DNA of 64,000 bases, taken from assembly GCF_000772105.1 (NCBI RefSeq), contig NZ_CP009354.1, positions 868,001 to 932,000 on the forward strand, written 5' to 3'. The translations under genes and the position numbers were made by a program. Of the stretch, positions 33,035-41,858 are shown piece by piece. Source of the DNA: Vibrio tubiashii ATCC 19109. GTDB lineage: Bacteria; Pseudomonadota; Gammaproteobacteria; Enterobacterales; Vibrionaceae. Within the stretch, counting starts at the first letter, position 1. Every line of letters begins with the position of its first letter. The notes under the pieces are model-generated. The model saw nothing but the letters and a program-made list of their open reading frames with translations, was not told the origin of the DNA and did no database searches.

Positions 33035-35305
33035 TTATTCATCTTTTAGCAGTTTTTTGATACCGTCCTCATTCTTGAAAGAAGAGTGAACTTTTATTAG
33101 CCCCTGATTGATGGAATGCTTACATGCCTTACGGATATTGCCTGTGGCTAAACTTGCAGCAGGTGCGTTCTCAATCGCTTTCAGGTAAACCCACTGGCTA
33201 GAGTGCTCTTTCATGCTCAGCGTTCTTGCCGTACTGGTTGACATTAGTAGCACATCAACTAGTTCCTTATCATTAACCGCAGTATACGCCCTTGGTAGGA
33301 AAGGGTAGTCCGCCATACCAATACGAATGATGCGATTAAGCAAACGGTCGGGTTCGAATTCAAGGATCCACTGTTGGATCTTTTCAAATAGCTGTTCTGG
33401 ATCGGTGTTGCGTTCGCTGTTTGGCTCAATGTAAAGCAGGTTAGCATCAGAGAAGTGATAGATCCTTGCTGGATGCTCAACGCGCTGCTTTAAGTAGTCG
33501 CCAAATGCGCGCTCTAGCTTTAAGCCTTCTTGGTAACCATGTTGCAAATACATGTTACGTAGAAACGGTACGTCAATCATTACGAAGCGTAGACGGTCAT
33601 TAAGCGGCTCATGAATTAACTCACCGACATGCCACTTCTCAAACTTATGGCTGCTCTCCTCTAAAGAGGCAGGAAGTTTCGCATTGAGCATACGTAAGTT
33701 CTTTAGCCCTGAACGAGAGTGGGTGTAAAGATCTTCGTTAAGGACATCAAGCTCATCTTTTTGCACATTAATCACGTGACCACGACGTAAAATGAAGATA
33801 AACAGCAATGCGGAGAGAACAAACAAGGTAAAGGTTATCTTCTGAAACTTCCGATATTCGTTATGGGTTTCTTCTAACTCTTGCTGCTGGCCGCTTAAAT
33901 GTAGAGTTTGCTCAACAAATTCTTTTTGCTGTCGGAAAGCATCTTCACTGATCAGATCGAGCTCTTGCTGTTCAATGGTTGCAAGAGAATTGTAGTGCTT
34001 AAGGTATTCTAAAGCCTGTTGATACTGACCATTGAGTTCATAGCCTAAATAAAGCATCTGATAAGCCGACTTCTGCATGCTGATGTCTTGCAACTGCTGT
34101 GCGATCTCAAGCGCTTGATTCGCACTTTCTAGTACCTTCTTAGGTTCTTGCTTATGGCGAGCTAATCCCGCTTCAAGTAGCAAAGCGTAGGCTTTTAACC
34201 TTGGAATATCTGCGTACTGGAGTAGTTCTTGAGCACGTTCAAGATATTGTTCAGCCAAGGTGTAATTAACCAAGTGTAGGTAGGTTGTCGCGAGTGAGAT
34301 ACGAATATCAATCACGCTTTCAATGTTGTTTTGCAGCCGTTCATGATCCATTGCATTGAAGTAGTGGACCAGTGCGAGATTGTATTTACCTTGGTAATAG
34401 TAAATATCCCCCATGCGCTTGAGAAGTGGTGCTAGTGCAGGAGAGTTTTCGTAGTTGTCGTAAAAGTCGGCCGCTTGCGAAAAGTGGTCATTGGCTTTGT
34501 CGAGAACACGGCGATCATAAAATAACTGCCCCAGAATACGGTTAACTTCAGCAAGTTGACGCGCAGAGTCGGTTTCAATGGCGGTCCAGTAACTTATCAG
34601 CAATTCTGACAGGGCACGATTGTACTTCTTGTTGGCGAGGAGTTGTTTACCCACCGTGGTGTGATACTCAATCACGGTATGAATCGACTTTGAGCTGTCT
34701 ACATACGGCTTAACTTCTGCATACAGTTGGTCAGCGAGTTTAAGGTTACCTTCAGCAGAGGCAATCTCAGCTTTTAGCATCGTCATGCGATACTTTAAGC
34801 CGCGAGCCAACTGTTGTGGGTTATCGATAAGGCTGAACTCTTCCTCAATCTGTGCCAGCTTATCTCTGGCAGATTCCCCATTTCCTTCGATAAGCCAAGT
34901 TAATCTAATCTCGACTAATTTTAGATCCAGCAGCAAATATGGCAGTTTGTATGTTTCAGCTAATGACTTGGCTTCTTTCAGCAAACTCAAGGCTTCAAGC
35001 TGATTGCCTAAGTTAAACTCTGCTCTAGCGAGAATACGCAACGCGTCAATCGTGCCGCCCGGGGTGCGAGTTCGGCTGTCTGCTTCATCACGGGAGATCG
35101 CTGAAGGGCTTTTCTCAGTTTTGTCGGTCAAAGTACGCTGGGTTAGATAGTCTGTCGCCAGCTGCTTGGCTTGTTTCGGAACAATATTGACCAAACTGTT
35201 TGCTTCACTCAGGACTGCTGATGAGTAGAGAGTGTTTGCCCAAAGTGGCGCAGAGAACAGAACCAATAACGCGCCAAGCAAGCGCTTCAAGCGTACTTTT
35301 ACCAT
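33035..35305 (-). CDS. TPR-containing membrane protein with degenerate GGDEF domain
   Basis: The start MVKVRLKRLLGALLVLF gives 756 residues, with an AGGAAG ribosome site 14 bp after queF; a longer reading overlapping queF is rejected. Residues 1-23 are a signal peptide ending PLWA. About residues 60-460 form tetratricopeptide repeats (for example GDIYYYQGKYNLALVHYFNA), predicted periplasmic. One transmembrane helix follows near 475-490, then a coil and a C-terminal domain that keeps the GGDEF-domain frame (HSRSGLKNLRMLN in place of DPLTGLYNRR) but has FSDANLL where the catalytic GG(D/E)EF loop should be. It is therefore probably a catalytically dead receptor or scaffold. Function unknown. Confidence 0.78.
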   Translation of the reverse strand: MVKVRLKRLLGALLVLFSAPLWANTLYSSAVLSEANSLVNIVPKQAKQLATDYLTQRTLTDKTEKSPSAISRDEADSRTRTPGGTIDALRILARAEFNLGNQLEALSLLKEAKSLAETYKLPYLLLDLKLVEIRLTWLIEGNGESARDKLAQIEEEFSLIDNPQQLARGLKYRMTMLKAEIASAEGNLKLADQLYAEVKPYVDSSKSIHTVIEYHTTVGKQLLANKKYNRALSELLISYWTAIETDSARQLAEVNRILGQLFYDRRVLDKANDHFSQAADFYDNYENSPALAPLLKRMGDIYYYQGKYNLALVHYFNAMDHERLQNNIESVIDIRISLATTYLHLVNYTLAEQYLERAQELLQYADIPRLKAYALLLEAGLARHKQEPKKVLESANQALEIAQQLQDISMQKSAYQMLYLGYELNGQYQQALEYLKHYNSLATIEQQELDLISEDAFRQQKEFVEQTLHLSGQQQELEETHNEYRKFQKITFTLFVLSALLFIFILRRGHVINVQKDELDVLNEDLYTHSRSGLKNLRMLNAKLPASLEESSHKFEKWHVGELIHEPLNDRLRFVMIDVPFLRNMYLQHGYQEGLKLERAFGDYLKQRVEHPARIYHFSDANLLYIEPNSERNTDPEQLFEKIQQWILEFEPDRLLNRIIRIGMADYPFLPRAYTAVNDKELVDVLLMSTSTARTLSMKEHSSQWVYLKAIENAPAASLATGNIRKACKHSINQGLIKVHSSFKNEDGIKKLLKDE

Positions 35306-35318
35306 TAGAGTCGACTTC

Positions 35319-36164
35319 CTATTGACGAGCCATGCGTTGATTGTGACTAGGTTGACTGTTGACGTTGGAGCGATATGGGTTGATGTCCAAACCACCGCGT
35401 CTTGTGTAACGTGCGTAAACAGTTAACGATTCAGGCTGACAAAATTCCATGATGTCAGTAAAAATACGCTCAACACATTGTTCATGAAACTCATTGTGCT
35501 CGCGGAATGAGACAAGGTAACGAAGTAGGGCTTCACGATCGATCTGCTTACCCTTGTATTGAATTTCGACACTGCCCCAATCTGGTTGGTTTGTAATGAG
35601 ACAGTTTGATTTCAATAAGTGGCTGTGTAGGCTCTCTTCGACCACTTCACCAGTTGCAGCGCCTTGAATCAACGTGCGGTCAAAGTCGTAACTAGTAATC
35701 TCAATGTCTTGCTCGTCAATGCAGTCACCGTCCATTGTTACTACAACGGAGTCTGTGTAATCCACAACAGAACGCACTGTCACTGAAACTGTTTCACCCG
35801 CGCAAGCAGAGAGATCTTTGATCAGAGTTTGCTCTACTTGATCCCAAGAAGAAAATCGAGTTTGGTTGAAGCTGTTTAGATATAACTTGAATGACTTAGA
35901 TTCAATCAGGTTGGCACTTGTGGCTGGAATGGAAACTTCACCAATCGCCACTTGCGGTAAGCCTTTCTCATTAAGCCATGAGAGTTCGTATAGCGTCCAG
36001 ATGTCACAGCCTTGGAAAGGTAGTGAGTCACCTAAATTTAGGTCATCACGATTGAGGCTACGAGGTACAGGTTGTAGCAAGCTCGCGTCATATTGGTTCG
36101 AATATTCGGTCTTTTGACCAAGCGTTAGCCCAGCAAGCTCTTTCGCATCAGAATATTTGCTCAT
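35319..36164 (-). CDS. queF: NADPH-dependent 7-cyano-7-deazaguanine reductase
   Basis: Reduces preQ0 to preQ1 in queuosine biosynthesis. It has 281 residues of the bimodular type. The QueF motif [17 protein letters not shown] (residues 88-104) binds NADPH; Cys188 in [14 protein letters not shown] forms the thioimide with substrate and Asp195 is the acid. A typical [12 protein letters not shown] segment binds substrate near the C terminus. It is divergent from syd and upstream of the TPR/GGDEF-like gene. Confidence 0.96.
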   Translation of the reverse strand: MSKYSDAKELAGLTLGQKTEYSNQYDASLLQPVPRSLNRDDLNLGDSLPFQGCDIWTLYELSWLNEKGLPQVAIGEVSIPATSANLIESKSFKLYLNSFNQTRFSSWDQVEQTLIKDLSACAGETVSVTVRSVVDYTDSVVVTMDGDCIDEQDIEITSYDFDRTLIQGAATGEVVEESLHSHLLKSNCLITNQPDWGSVEIQYKGKQIDREALLRYLVSFREHNEFHEQCVERIFTDIMEFCQPESLTVYARYTRRGGLDINPYRSNVNSQPSHNQRMARQ

Positions 36165-36246
36165 ACTTTTGTTCGTTTTCTATTAGAATGTCGAGAATTT
36201 TACGCAATCCCGCACTTAAAAGCGAATATTCATGTTGGAGAATCTA

Positions 36247-36792
36247 ATGGCTGATCATGCCTTGCAAGCGTTGCTCTCATTCAGTGAAAAATACCGTCAG
36301 GCCCATCTAGATGCACACGGCCATCTTCCTAGAAGCGAAGAATTGGTCGATCTTGTATCGCCATGTGTCGAGCAAAAAACGGATGATGCAGTTGAGTGGC
36401 AAGCGTATCAACGCGATCAAGCAGCGGATTTTACCAACGTTGAAAACGGCATTGAGCTGACCTTACACGAAGACATCAAAACCTTTTATGGTTCTCAATA
36501 CAGTGCGGATATGGATGCAAGTTGGCAGGGGAATGAGCTAACGCTACTTCAAGTGTGGAGTGATGATGACTTTGTACGCTTGCAAGAGAATATTCTAGGT
36601 CACTTAGTGACTCAGCGCCGTTTGAAGTTAAAACCAACCGTGTTTATTGGTGCAACGGATGCGGAATTGGATGTTATCTCTATATGCAACCTAACGGGTA
36701 ACGTGATTTTAGAGCGACTAGGCACTGATAAGCGCGATGTATTGGCACAAGATATCGCTGAGTTTCTGGCTAACCTAGAACCTGCGGTGTAA
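36247..36792 (+). CDS. syd: SecY-interacting protein Syd
   Basis: Cytoplasmic protein that binds SecY and is thought to check the integrity of the SecYEG translocon. The start [16 protein letters not shown] gives 181 residues and has GGAG 7 bases upstream; a GTG/ATG further up is rejected. The blocks [27 protein letters not shown] and [15 protein letters not shown] match E. coli Syd. It lies 2 bp before the Zn-ribbon gene. Confidence 0.94.
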   Translation: MADHALQALLSFSEKYRQAHLDAHGHLPRSEELVDLVSPCVEQKTDDAVEWQAYQRDQAADFTNVENGIELTLHEDIKTFYGSQYSADMDASWQGNELTLLQVWSDDDFVRLQENILGHLVTQRRLKLKPTVFIGATDAELDVISICNLTGNVILERLGTDKRDVLAQDIAEFLANLEPAV

Positions 36793-36794
36793 TC

Positions 36795-37571
36795 ATGTAC
36801 GTTGTTGAACTTCAGTTTGAGTGTTTTGATAACACTACGGTGAGTGCGGTAGACAAAGCGATCAATGGTTTAATGGATGCGCTGCGCTATAACGGCCAAG
36901 TGCTAGGGCGAGAGTTTCCGATTGTGATGGGTGATGGCGAATTTTTTGTTCGTGTGGTTTGCCCAGAGCAAGACAGTTTGCACCCAAGTTACCATTCTGA
37001 TTTTGTAAAGGTTTGTTTAAATCGCTTGTCTGAGGCAAGTCTACTTGCGCCTAAAATGCGTCTTCTTGGCCGCGACCTTAATTCTGAAGAGGCTGCGGAA
37101 GAGGAGCAACCAAGTTGGCAGGTGCTGTATACCACTTATGTCCATACTTGTTCTCCACTAAGAAGTGGTGAAACACTGTTACCGATCCCACTTTATCGTA
37201 ATGGAGCGACATTGAATGGCGATCATAAAGCGGTGGTAAAATGGCAAACCGAGTGGCAAGCATGTGATGAAATTCAGATGGCTGGTGGCTGTCGAGCTGA
37301 GCATGCTGCGCTGCATGAAATTTGCGACACTGACAGCGTGTTATTCAAGCGTGGTTGGGATTTACGTGGCCGGATCGAATACATCACTAAGATACCCACG
37401 TACTACTATCAGTATCGTGTCGGTGGACAAAGTCTCGCAGACGAAAAGGCACGTAAATGTCCTAAGTGCGGCGGCGAGTGGTTATTGGATGAACCATTGC
37501 ACGATATCTTCTACTTTAAGTGCGATGATTGTCGGATTGTTTCCAATATCTCTTGGGATCACCTCAAATAA
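36795..37571 (+). CDS. Zn-ribbon-containing protein (DUF2310)
   Basis: A 258-residue soluble protein. The C terminus carries a zinc ribbon: CPKCGGEWLL and, 14 residues on, CDDC, giving four cysteine ligands. The rest is of unknown fold, with a conserved HTCSPLRSGETLLPIPLYR segment. Nucleic-acid binding has been suggested for the family on the basis of the ribbon only. Start codon ATG two bases after syd; the two are likely one operon, ended by the terminator at 37583. Confidence 0.85.
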   Translation: MYVVELQFECFDNTTVSAVDKAINGLMDALRYNGQVLGREFPIVMGDGEFFVRVVCPEQDSLHPSYHSDFVKVCLNRLSEASLLAPKMRLLGRDLNSEEAAEEEQPSWQVLYTTYVHTCSPLRSGETLLPIPLYRNGATLNGDHKAVVKWQTEWQACDEIQMAGGCRAEHAALHEICDTDSVLFKRGWDLRGRIEYITKIPTYYYQYRVGGQSLADEKARKCPKCGGEWLLDEPLHDIFYFKCDDCRIVSNISWDHLK

Positions 37572-37582
37572 CACCTGAAAAT

Positions 37583-37612
37583 AAAAAAGACGCTAATTTA
37601 AGCGTCTTTTTT
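37583..37612. terminator. Bidirectional terminator
   Basis: AAAAAAGACGCT (37583-37594) pairs perfectly with AGCGTCTTTTTT (37601-37612), loop AATTTA. It ends the syd operon and, read the other way, overlaps the last codons of the DUF2897 gene. Confidence 0.9.
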
Positions 37613-37774
37613 TGAATCTTGCGACTCTGGAGTCGTCTCTTCGTCATCGGTGTGGGGTTTCTTTTCCGACTGACCAAACTTCATATTGGCGGTGTATTTC
37701 AGAGCAGCAATGTTGCCTATTACGACGCTCAACACAATAACGATAATAACCCATGGGTTAGTCAGTAAATCCAT
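37598..37774 (-). CDS. DUF2897 family small membrane protein
   Basis: A short gene of 58 codons. The product begins MDLLTNPWVIIVIVLSVVIG, one transmembrane helix (about residues 8-25), followed by NIAALKYTANMKFGQSEKK and a hydrophilic acidic tail. This N-terminal sequence is the DUF2897 signature, found next to the same peptidase and dapE in vibrios. The stop codon TAA lies inside the loop of the bidirectional terminator. It begins 9 bp after the M15-type peptidase gene, so it is probably the last gene of the dapE operon. Function unknown. Confidence 0.8.
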   Translation of the reverse strand: MDLLTNPWVIIVIVLSVVIGNIAALKYTANMKFGQSEKKPHTDDEETTPESQDSKKDA

Positions 37775-37782
37775 CACCGCAC

Positions 37783-38460
37783 CTATTTTGAAATATTGCT
37801 AACAAACTGATTGTAGATCGTTTCGAGCTGTTCTAACACCGTCTGCTGACCCAAAATCGACGTTGAGGCTAACTGCTGCTTGAGTGTCGCAACATCCAAC
37901 TGCTTTAAGCACTGCTCCGATACGGCTTGGTGGCTGATATGCCAAGGCTCGACCGCCACACCACCTAGGTCTTGGGCATAAGGAAAAAAGAACCCGTAAT
38001 CATGTAGATTGCGGCTTAACCAATCATAAAAGGCTTTCTGATGCCCAGTGAGGTATTCCCAAGGTTCCAACTTGAGTGTCTCCCCAATAGGTAAGCTATC
38101 TCGATCAAAGACATCAAAATCTGTTCCCCAGTGATGGCGGCTGCCGCCCGGTAAAGCAGACCAACGAAGAATAGCCATCACCTTTTCTGCTTCAGATAAA
38201 GATTCAGCTTTGATGACTTGGCTCTCGCTATCCAAGATGTCGGATTTACCTGACATCTTGTTATTCCAAATCGTGGCTTGGCGATCAAAGTCGCGAAAGC
38301 CACTGGCGATATTGAGATTGAATCCAGCCAACGTTGCTGACTGTTTAAGCGCCAGTAAATCTTGGCTCACGGTTGCGTGAACCAAGAAATTCTTTTGCCC
38401 GACCATTGTCTCTACAAGGTGGCTGGTCACTCGCCCGGTCAGTTGCTCTGGGGTCATCAT
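37783..38460 (-). CDS. M15 family metallopeptidase (D-Ala-D-Ala carboxypeptidase-like)
   Basis: A 225-residue predicted zinc peptidase of the VanY/LAS type. Zinc ligands are seen in SRHHWGTDFDVFD (H and D of the HxxxxxxD pattern) and VEPWHIS (catalytic E and zinc H). FNLNIASGFRDFDRQATIWNNK is the conserved N-terminal part of the domain. No clear signal peptide is present, so cytoplasmic location or peptide recycling is possible. Its ATG overlaps the dapE stop (TAATG). Confidence 0.86.
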   Translation of the reverse strand: MMTPEQLTGRVTSHLVETMVGQKNFLVHATVSQDLLALKQSATLAGFNLNIASGFRDFDRQATIWNNKMSGKSDILDSESQVIKAESLSEAEKVMAILRWSALPGGSRHHWGTDFDVFDRDSLPIGETLKLEPWEYLTGHQKAFYDWLSRNLHDYGFFFPYAQDLGGVAVEPWHISHQAVSEQCLKQLDVATLKQQLASTSILGQQTVLEQLETIYNQFVSNISK

Positions 38461-39593
38461 TAAGCGAGTAAGTTTTCCAATGTCTTCTGGTACATTTGTG
38501 TCAGCTTTTCTAAATCTGACACCTTAACGCACTCGTTCACTTTGTGAATGGTTGCGTTTACTGGGCCTAGCTCTACCACTTGACCACCCATGCGGGCAAT
38601 AAATCGACCGTCAGAAGTACCACCTGTCGTCAGCAGCGCAGGTTTAGTTTGGTTAACCGTATCAACCGCATCAACCACAGCATCAAGCAAGGCACCGGTA
38701 TCGGTTAGGAATGGGTCACCGTTGAATGTCCATTTAAGGTCATAATCTAAGTCATGCTTGTTAAGTGTTTCGGTCACGCGTGAAACGATGGCATCGTTGT
38801 TAAGCTCAGTACTGAATCGCAAGTTGAACTGAACGTTAAACTCGCCAGGAATAACATTCGAAGCGCCGGTACCTGCATGGACATTAGGAATCTGGAAACT
38901 GGTTGGCGGGAAGTAGGCGTTACCTTGGTCCCACTCAGTGGTTGCCAGTTCATGGATTGCCATTAAAGACTGATGAACCGGGTTTTTCGCCAAGTGTGGG
39001 TAAGCAACGTGGCCTTGAATACCTTTAACCGTAAGATCACCAGTAATAGAGCCACGGCGACCATTTTTCACGACATCGCCGACAACTTCAGTACTTGACG
39101 GTTCGCCGACAATACACATGTCGATGTTTTCGCCGCGCTCCATCAGTGCTTCTACCACACGAACTGTGCCGTTGATAAAAGGACCTTCTTCATCTGATGT
39201 GATTAAGAAACCAATCGAACCTTTATGATCTGGGTTTTCAGCAATGAATTGCTCAACTGCAACAATCATACTTGCCAAAGAGCCTTTCATATCGGCAGCG
39301 CCGCGACCGTGCAAGAAGCCATCCTTAATGGTTGGTTCAAAAGGAGGCGTGTCCCAAAGCTCTAATTTTCCCGCAGGCACGACATCAGTATGACCTGCAA
39401 AGGCGAATAGAGGCGCTTGTGTACCACGGCGAGCCCAGAAGTTGGTGGTGTCCTCAAACACCATGACTTCAATTTCAAAGCCCAGTGCTTTGAGTCGCTC
39501 AATCATTACCTCTTGGCAACCTGCATCTTCAGGCGTTACCGATTGGCGACTAATTAAATCTTTTGCGAGAGCCAGAGTTGGGCTATCTGTCAT
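38460..39593 (-). CDS. dapE: Succinyl-diaminopimelate desuccinylase
   Basis: Releases succinate from N-succinyl-LL-diaminopimelate in lysine and peptidoglycan synthesis. It has 377 residues of the M20 type: [11 protein letters not shown] (first zinc histidine, about residue 68), [14 protein letters not shown] (bridging aspartate), and [12 protein letters not shown] (catalytic glutamate pair). A C-terminal [12 protein letters not shown] supplies the last histidine. Coupled by TAATG to the peptidase gene and about 20 bp after the ArsC-like gene, as with yffB-dapE in E. coli. Confidence 0.96.
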   Translation of the reverse strand: MTDSPTLALAKDLISRQSVTPEDAGCQEVMIERLKALGFEIEVMVFEDTTNFWARRGTQAPLFAFAGHTDVVPAGKLELWDTPPFEPTIKDGFLHGRGAADMKGSLASMIVAVEQFIAENPDHKGSIGFLITSDEEGPFINGTVRVVEALMERGENIDMCIVGEPSSTEVVGDVVKNGRRGSITGDLTVKGIQGHVAYPHLAKNPVHQSLMAIHELATTEWDQGNAYFPPTSFQIPNVHAGTGASNVIPGEFNVQFNLRFSTELNNDAIVSRVTETLNKHDLDYDLKWTFNGDPFLTDTGALLDAVVDAVDTVNQTKPALLTTGGTSDGRFIARMGGQVVELGPVNATIHKVNECVKVSDLEKLTQMYQKTLENLLA

Positions 39594-39614
39594 CCTTGAA
39601 ATCCTTACGAAAAA

Positions 39615-39962
39615 TTATGAAAAAATAGTAGTGTATTGATCCGCTTTGAAGCCTAGGTGGTAGTCATTACCTGAAACCAGAATAGGGCGTTTAATCATGG
39701 CTGGCTGCTCTACTAACAGCTCAATGGCGTTCGCTTCGTTTAGCGACTCTTTTTGCTCTGGCGTCAGTTGGCGGTAAGTTGTGCCACGTTTATTGAGGAC
39801 GTTTTCCCAGCCAAGTTGTTGGCAGAAAGCTTCGACCAAAGCTTTGTCGATACCTTGCTTACGGTAATCGTGAAAATTGTATTCCACTCCCTCTGCTTCA
39901 AGCCACTTTTTGGCTTTTTTGATCGTGTCGCAATTAGGAATGCCATACATGGTGATTGTCAT
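39615..39962 (-). CDS. ArsC/Spx family protein (YffB-like)
   Basis: A 115-residue thioredoxin-fold protein. The start MTITMYGIPNCDTIKKAKKW is chosen because it aligns with E. coli YffB and has an AGG-type ribosome site; an extension back to 40082 is rejected. One cysteine (in PNCDTIKKA) and the RGTTYRQL and AMIKRPIL motifs are seen. Despite the name, YffB-type proteins are glutathione-dependent thiol reductase-like rather than proven arsenate reductases. Likely first gene of the dapE operon. Confidence 0.88.
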   Translation of the reverse strand: MTITMYGIPNCDTIKKAKKWLEAEGVEYNFHDYRKQGIDKALVEAFCQQLGWENVLNKRGTTYRQLTPEQKESLNEANAIELLVEQPAMIKRPILVSGNDYHLGFKADQYTTIFS

Positions 39963-40187
39963 AGTGGAACCTTTGAAAGTGACTTTGGGCAATTTGCCCT
40001 TGTAGTTTTTTAGTTTGTTTTTGCATCCTAGCAGGAAGTGAGGAGCGAGACAAAAGTGTGATGTATATATTTCATTGGGCAAAAAAAATGTGTTTCAAGC
40101 TAAGGCGATCGTCGAGTTTTTGATCAAACGCAACACTTAGCAGTGCAAATCAGAAATAATGACTCTAGAAATTTTAAGGAGGTATCA

Positions 40188-40469
40188 ATGGAATTGAGTC
40201 CTGTTTTTGCTAGGCGCTTGTATCTCGCATTGCTGGTTGAAAATCTAGAGCGCCCAAATGTGCCCAAATTGATTGAGCAAACAGGTTGGCCACGTCGTAC
40301 TATCCAAGACGTGATTAAAGCATTACCTGGCATTGGCATTGAGTTAATGTTTGTCCAAGATGGTCGACGTCACAACGACGGCTATTATCAGTTATCTGAC
40401 TGGGGACCTTTCGATAGCCAGTGGGTACTAGACAGGGAGACAGACATCGCCGCAAGTCTTGGCTTTTAA
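40188..40469 (+). CDS. Small winged-helix DNA-binding protein
   Basis: A 93-residue protein. Residues about 10-48 form a helix-turn-helix (LYLALLVENLERPNVPKLIE, then TGWPRRTIQDVIKALPGIG), with a following wing ending GYYQLSDWGPF. An excellent AAGGAGG ribosome site 7 bases upstream fixes the start. It resembles short winged-helix proteins of vibrios without known target; I do not recognise a named orthologue. It is a single gene with its own terminator, divergent from the ArsC-like gene. Confidence 0.8.
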   Translation: MELSPVFARRLYLALLVENLERPNVPKLIEQTGWPRRTIQDVIKALPGIGIELMFVQDGRRHNDGYYQLSDWGPFDSQWVLDRETDIAASLGF

Positions 40470-40484
40470 AACGAATTGAAAACA

Positions 40485-40519
40485 ACAAACCTAGCGTGAA
40501 AGCGCTAGGTTTGTTTTTA
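40485..40519. terminator. Terminator between winged-helix gene and DUF4156 gene
   Basis: ACAAACCTAGCG (40485-40496) pairs perfectly with CGCTAGGTTTGT (40503-40514), loop TGAAAG, followed by TTTTAT on the plus strand. Confidence 0.88.
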
Positions 40520-40523
40520 TTGG

Positions 40524-40877
40524 TTACTTTTCCTGTTTGGGGCAATCATAAGCATTACCCATCACAGTAAATGAGGTCACAAAATCTTGCGGCTGAACTA
40601 GGTAGACAGTGTTTGCCCCCAGTGCTAATGCTTGATTTTTCGCTTCATTTAAAGCGCCACGAACCATGACGTCATTGGGGAAGAAAAGATAGCTATACCA
40701 ATGCCCCTCGCTACCTGTAATCTCACCAAGCCATTGGCAGTTGTCTGCATTAAACTGACTGTCTAACCGTAAATGTATCGAGCTTGCAGCAGGCTCCATT
40801 TTGGTTGTGGGAGTCGCGCAACCCGCTAATACAGCGAGCGAGGCAGCGAGTATAATGTATTTAGTTTTGGTTAACAT
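40524..40877 (-). CDS. DUF4156 family lipoprotein
   Basis: A 117-residue lipoprotein precursor: MLTKTKYIILAASLAVLAGC ends in the lipobox LAGC, giving a lipidated cysteine at residue 20. The mature part contains NCQWLGEITGSEG and LGANTVYLVQPQ, as in DUF4156 proteins. The ATG at 40877 lies inside the last codons of the DUF2956 gene, so translation is probably coupled. A TTG six bases upstream is also possible. Function unknown. Confidence 0.82.
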   Translation of the reverse strand: MLTKTKYIILAASLAVLAGCATPTTKMEPAASSIHLRLDSQFNADNCQWLGEITGSEGHWYSYLFFPNDVMVRGALNEAKNQALALGANTVYLVQPQDFVTSFTVMGNAYDCPKQEK

Positions 40878-41205
40878 AGGCAATAAATCCTATCCAACTG
40901 ATGACGAGTAATGCCCAAGGTAAAATTGAAGGTTTGGTGCTTATTTCTTGGTTTTCAATGTCTACTTGGGTCTGGCTTGTGCTCACCTCTACGTCGGCTT
41001 TCTTGGCTTTTTGAGCCTTTTTCTTCGCTTTATCTGCTTGTCGTGAACGCTCTTTCTGCTGTTTTTTGTATTGGGCGATACCTTTCTCGATACCTTGTGC
41101 AATCAGCTTAGTTTGTTCTTTTGTTTGACCAGGCTTTTGAGTTGCTTTGGCAATCTTCATCGCTTCTTGTTGTGTTTCTTGAGAAGGAACCACTTTATTT
41201 TTCAT
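40861..41205 (-). CDS. DUF2956 family protein
   Basis: A 114-residue highly basic protein recognised as DUF2956: N-terminal helical, lysine/glutamine-rich region (SQETQQEAMKIAKATQKPGQ, then KKQQKERSRQADKAKKKAQK), and a C-terminal transmembrane helix (ILPWALLVISWIGFIAYV, about residues 93-110). It is thus probably a tail-anchored inner-membrane protein. It overlaps the DUF4156 lipoprotein gene by 17 bp. Function unknown. Confidence 0.82.
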   Translation of the reverse strand: MKNKVVPSQETQQEAMKIAKATQKPGQTKEQTKLIAQGIEKGIAQYKKQQKERSRQADKAKKKAQKAKKADVEVSTSQTQVDIENQEISTKPSILPWALLVISWIGFIAYVNQN

Positions 41206-41289
41206 ATTGATAGGTCTTGCTAGATCAAAGATGTATTTATCCTAACAGGATATACTTTGTCAGTAATGAACAAAAGCTTTGGAGTGCTG

Positions 41290-41826
41290 ATGAAACGAGT
41301 TTTACTCGCCAGCTTGGTAATTGCCGTACCTGTGTATATTTGGCTTCAAGGTCAGCCACCTGCACCCATTGCAGAGCTTGAGCCGCAGCAGACCCATCAA
41401 GAGTGGATGTTGTCTTTGCAAGATCAGCTCAAGCAAGATCCAAATCAAGCTGAGCTTTGGTTTCAACTCGGGCATGGCTATCTCAACAATCAAGATTTTC
41501 CCTCTGCTTTGACCTGTTTTGACTATGCAGTTCGATTAAGCCAACCACCGTCCGCTAACCAATTAGCGGCAAAAGCAACCGCCCTTTACTATGTTCATAA
41601 GCAGAGAATGACACCTGAAGTCTCTTCTCTACTTGAACAAGCGTTGGGTATAGAAGCCAATAATCTCACCGCTTTAACCTTGATTGCTAGCGACCATTTT
41701 ATTAGTTTCCGTTACCAAGAAGCGATAGATACTTGGACGCGTATGCTTGACTCTAATCATCCTGAATTGGATCGTGAAATGGTGATTCGATCTTTGAACC
41801 AAGCAAAAGCTCTGAATAACGGGTAA
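41290..41826 (+). CDS. nrfG: TPR protein of the cytochrome c nitrite reductase maturation (NrfG)
   Basis: A 178-residue membrane-anchored TPR protein: N-terminal helix (KRVLLASLVIAVPVYIWL) and TPRs from about residue 45. It aligns with E. coli NrfG through DPNQAELWFQLGHGYL, ATALYYVHKQRMTPEVSSLL and IEANNLTALTLIASD. NrfG with NrfE and NrfF attaches haem to the unusual CxxCK site of NrfA. The ATG at 41290 has GGAG 6-7 bases upstream; earlier in-frame starts are possible. It is separated from the rest of the nrf genes by an SDR gene and lies 0.8 kb past nrfA's 3' end. Confidence 0.82.
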   Translation: MKRVLLASLVIAVPVYIWLQGQPPAPIAELEPQQTHQEWMLSLQDQLKQDPNQAELWFQLGHGYLNNQDFPSALTCFDYAVRLSQPPSANQLAAKATALYYVHKQRMTPEVSSLLEQALGIEANNLTALTLIASDHFISFRYQEAIDTWTRMLDSNHPELDREMVIRSLNQAKALNNG

Positions 41827-41858
41827 GCTGCGATTGAGAGAATAGAGAAGGAAGAATA

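Noticed and set aside
35306..35395. N-terminal extension of the TPR/GGDEF-like protein
   Set aside because: It overlaps queF and would bury the signal peptide that begins at MVKVRLKRLL, which has its own ribosome site.
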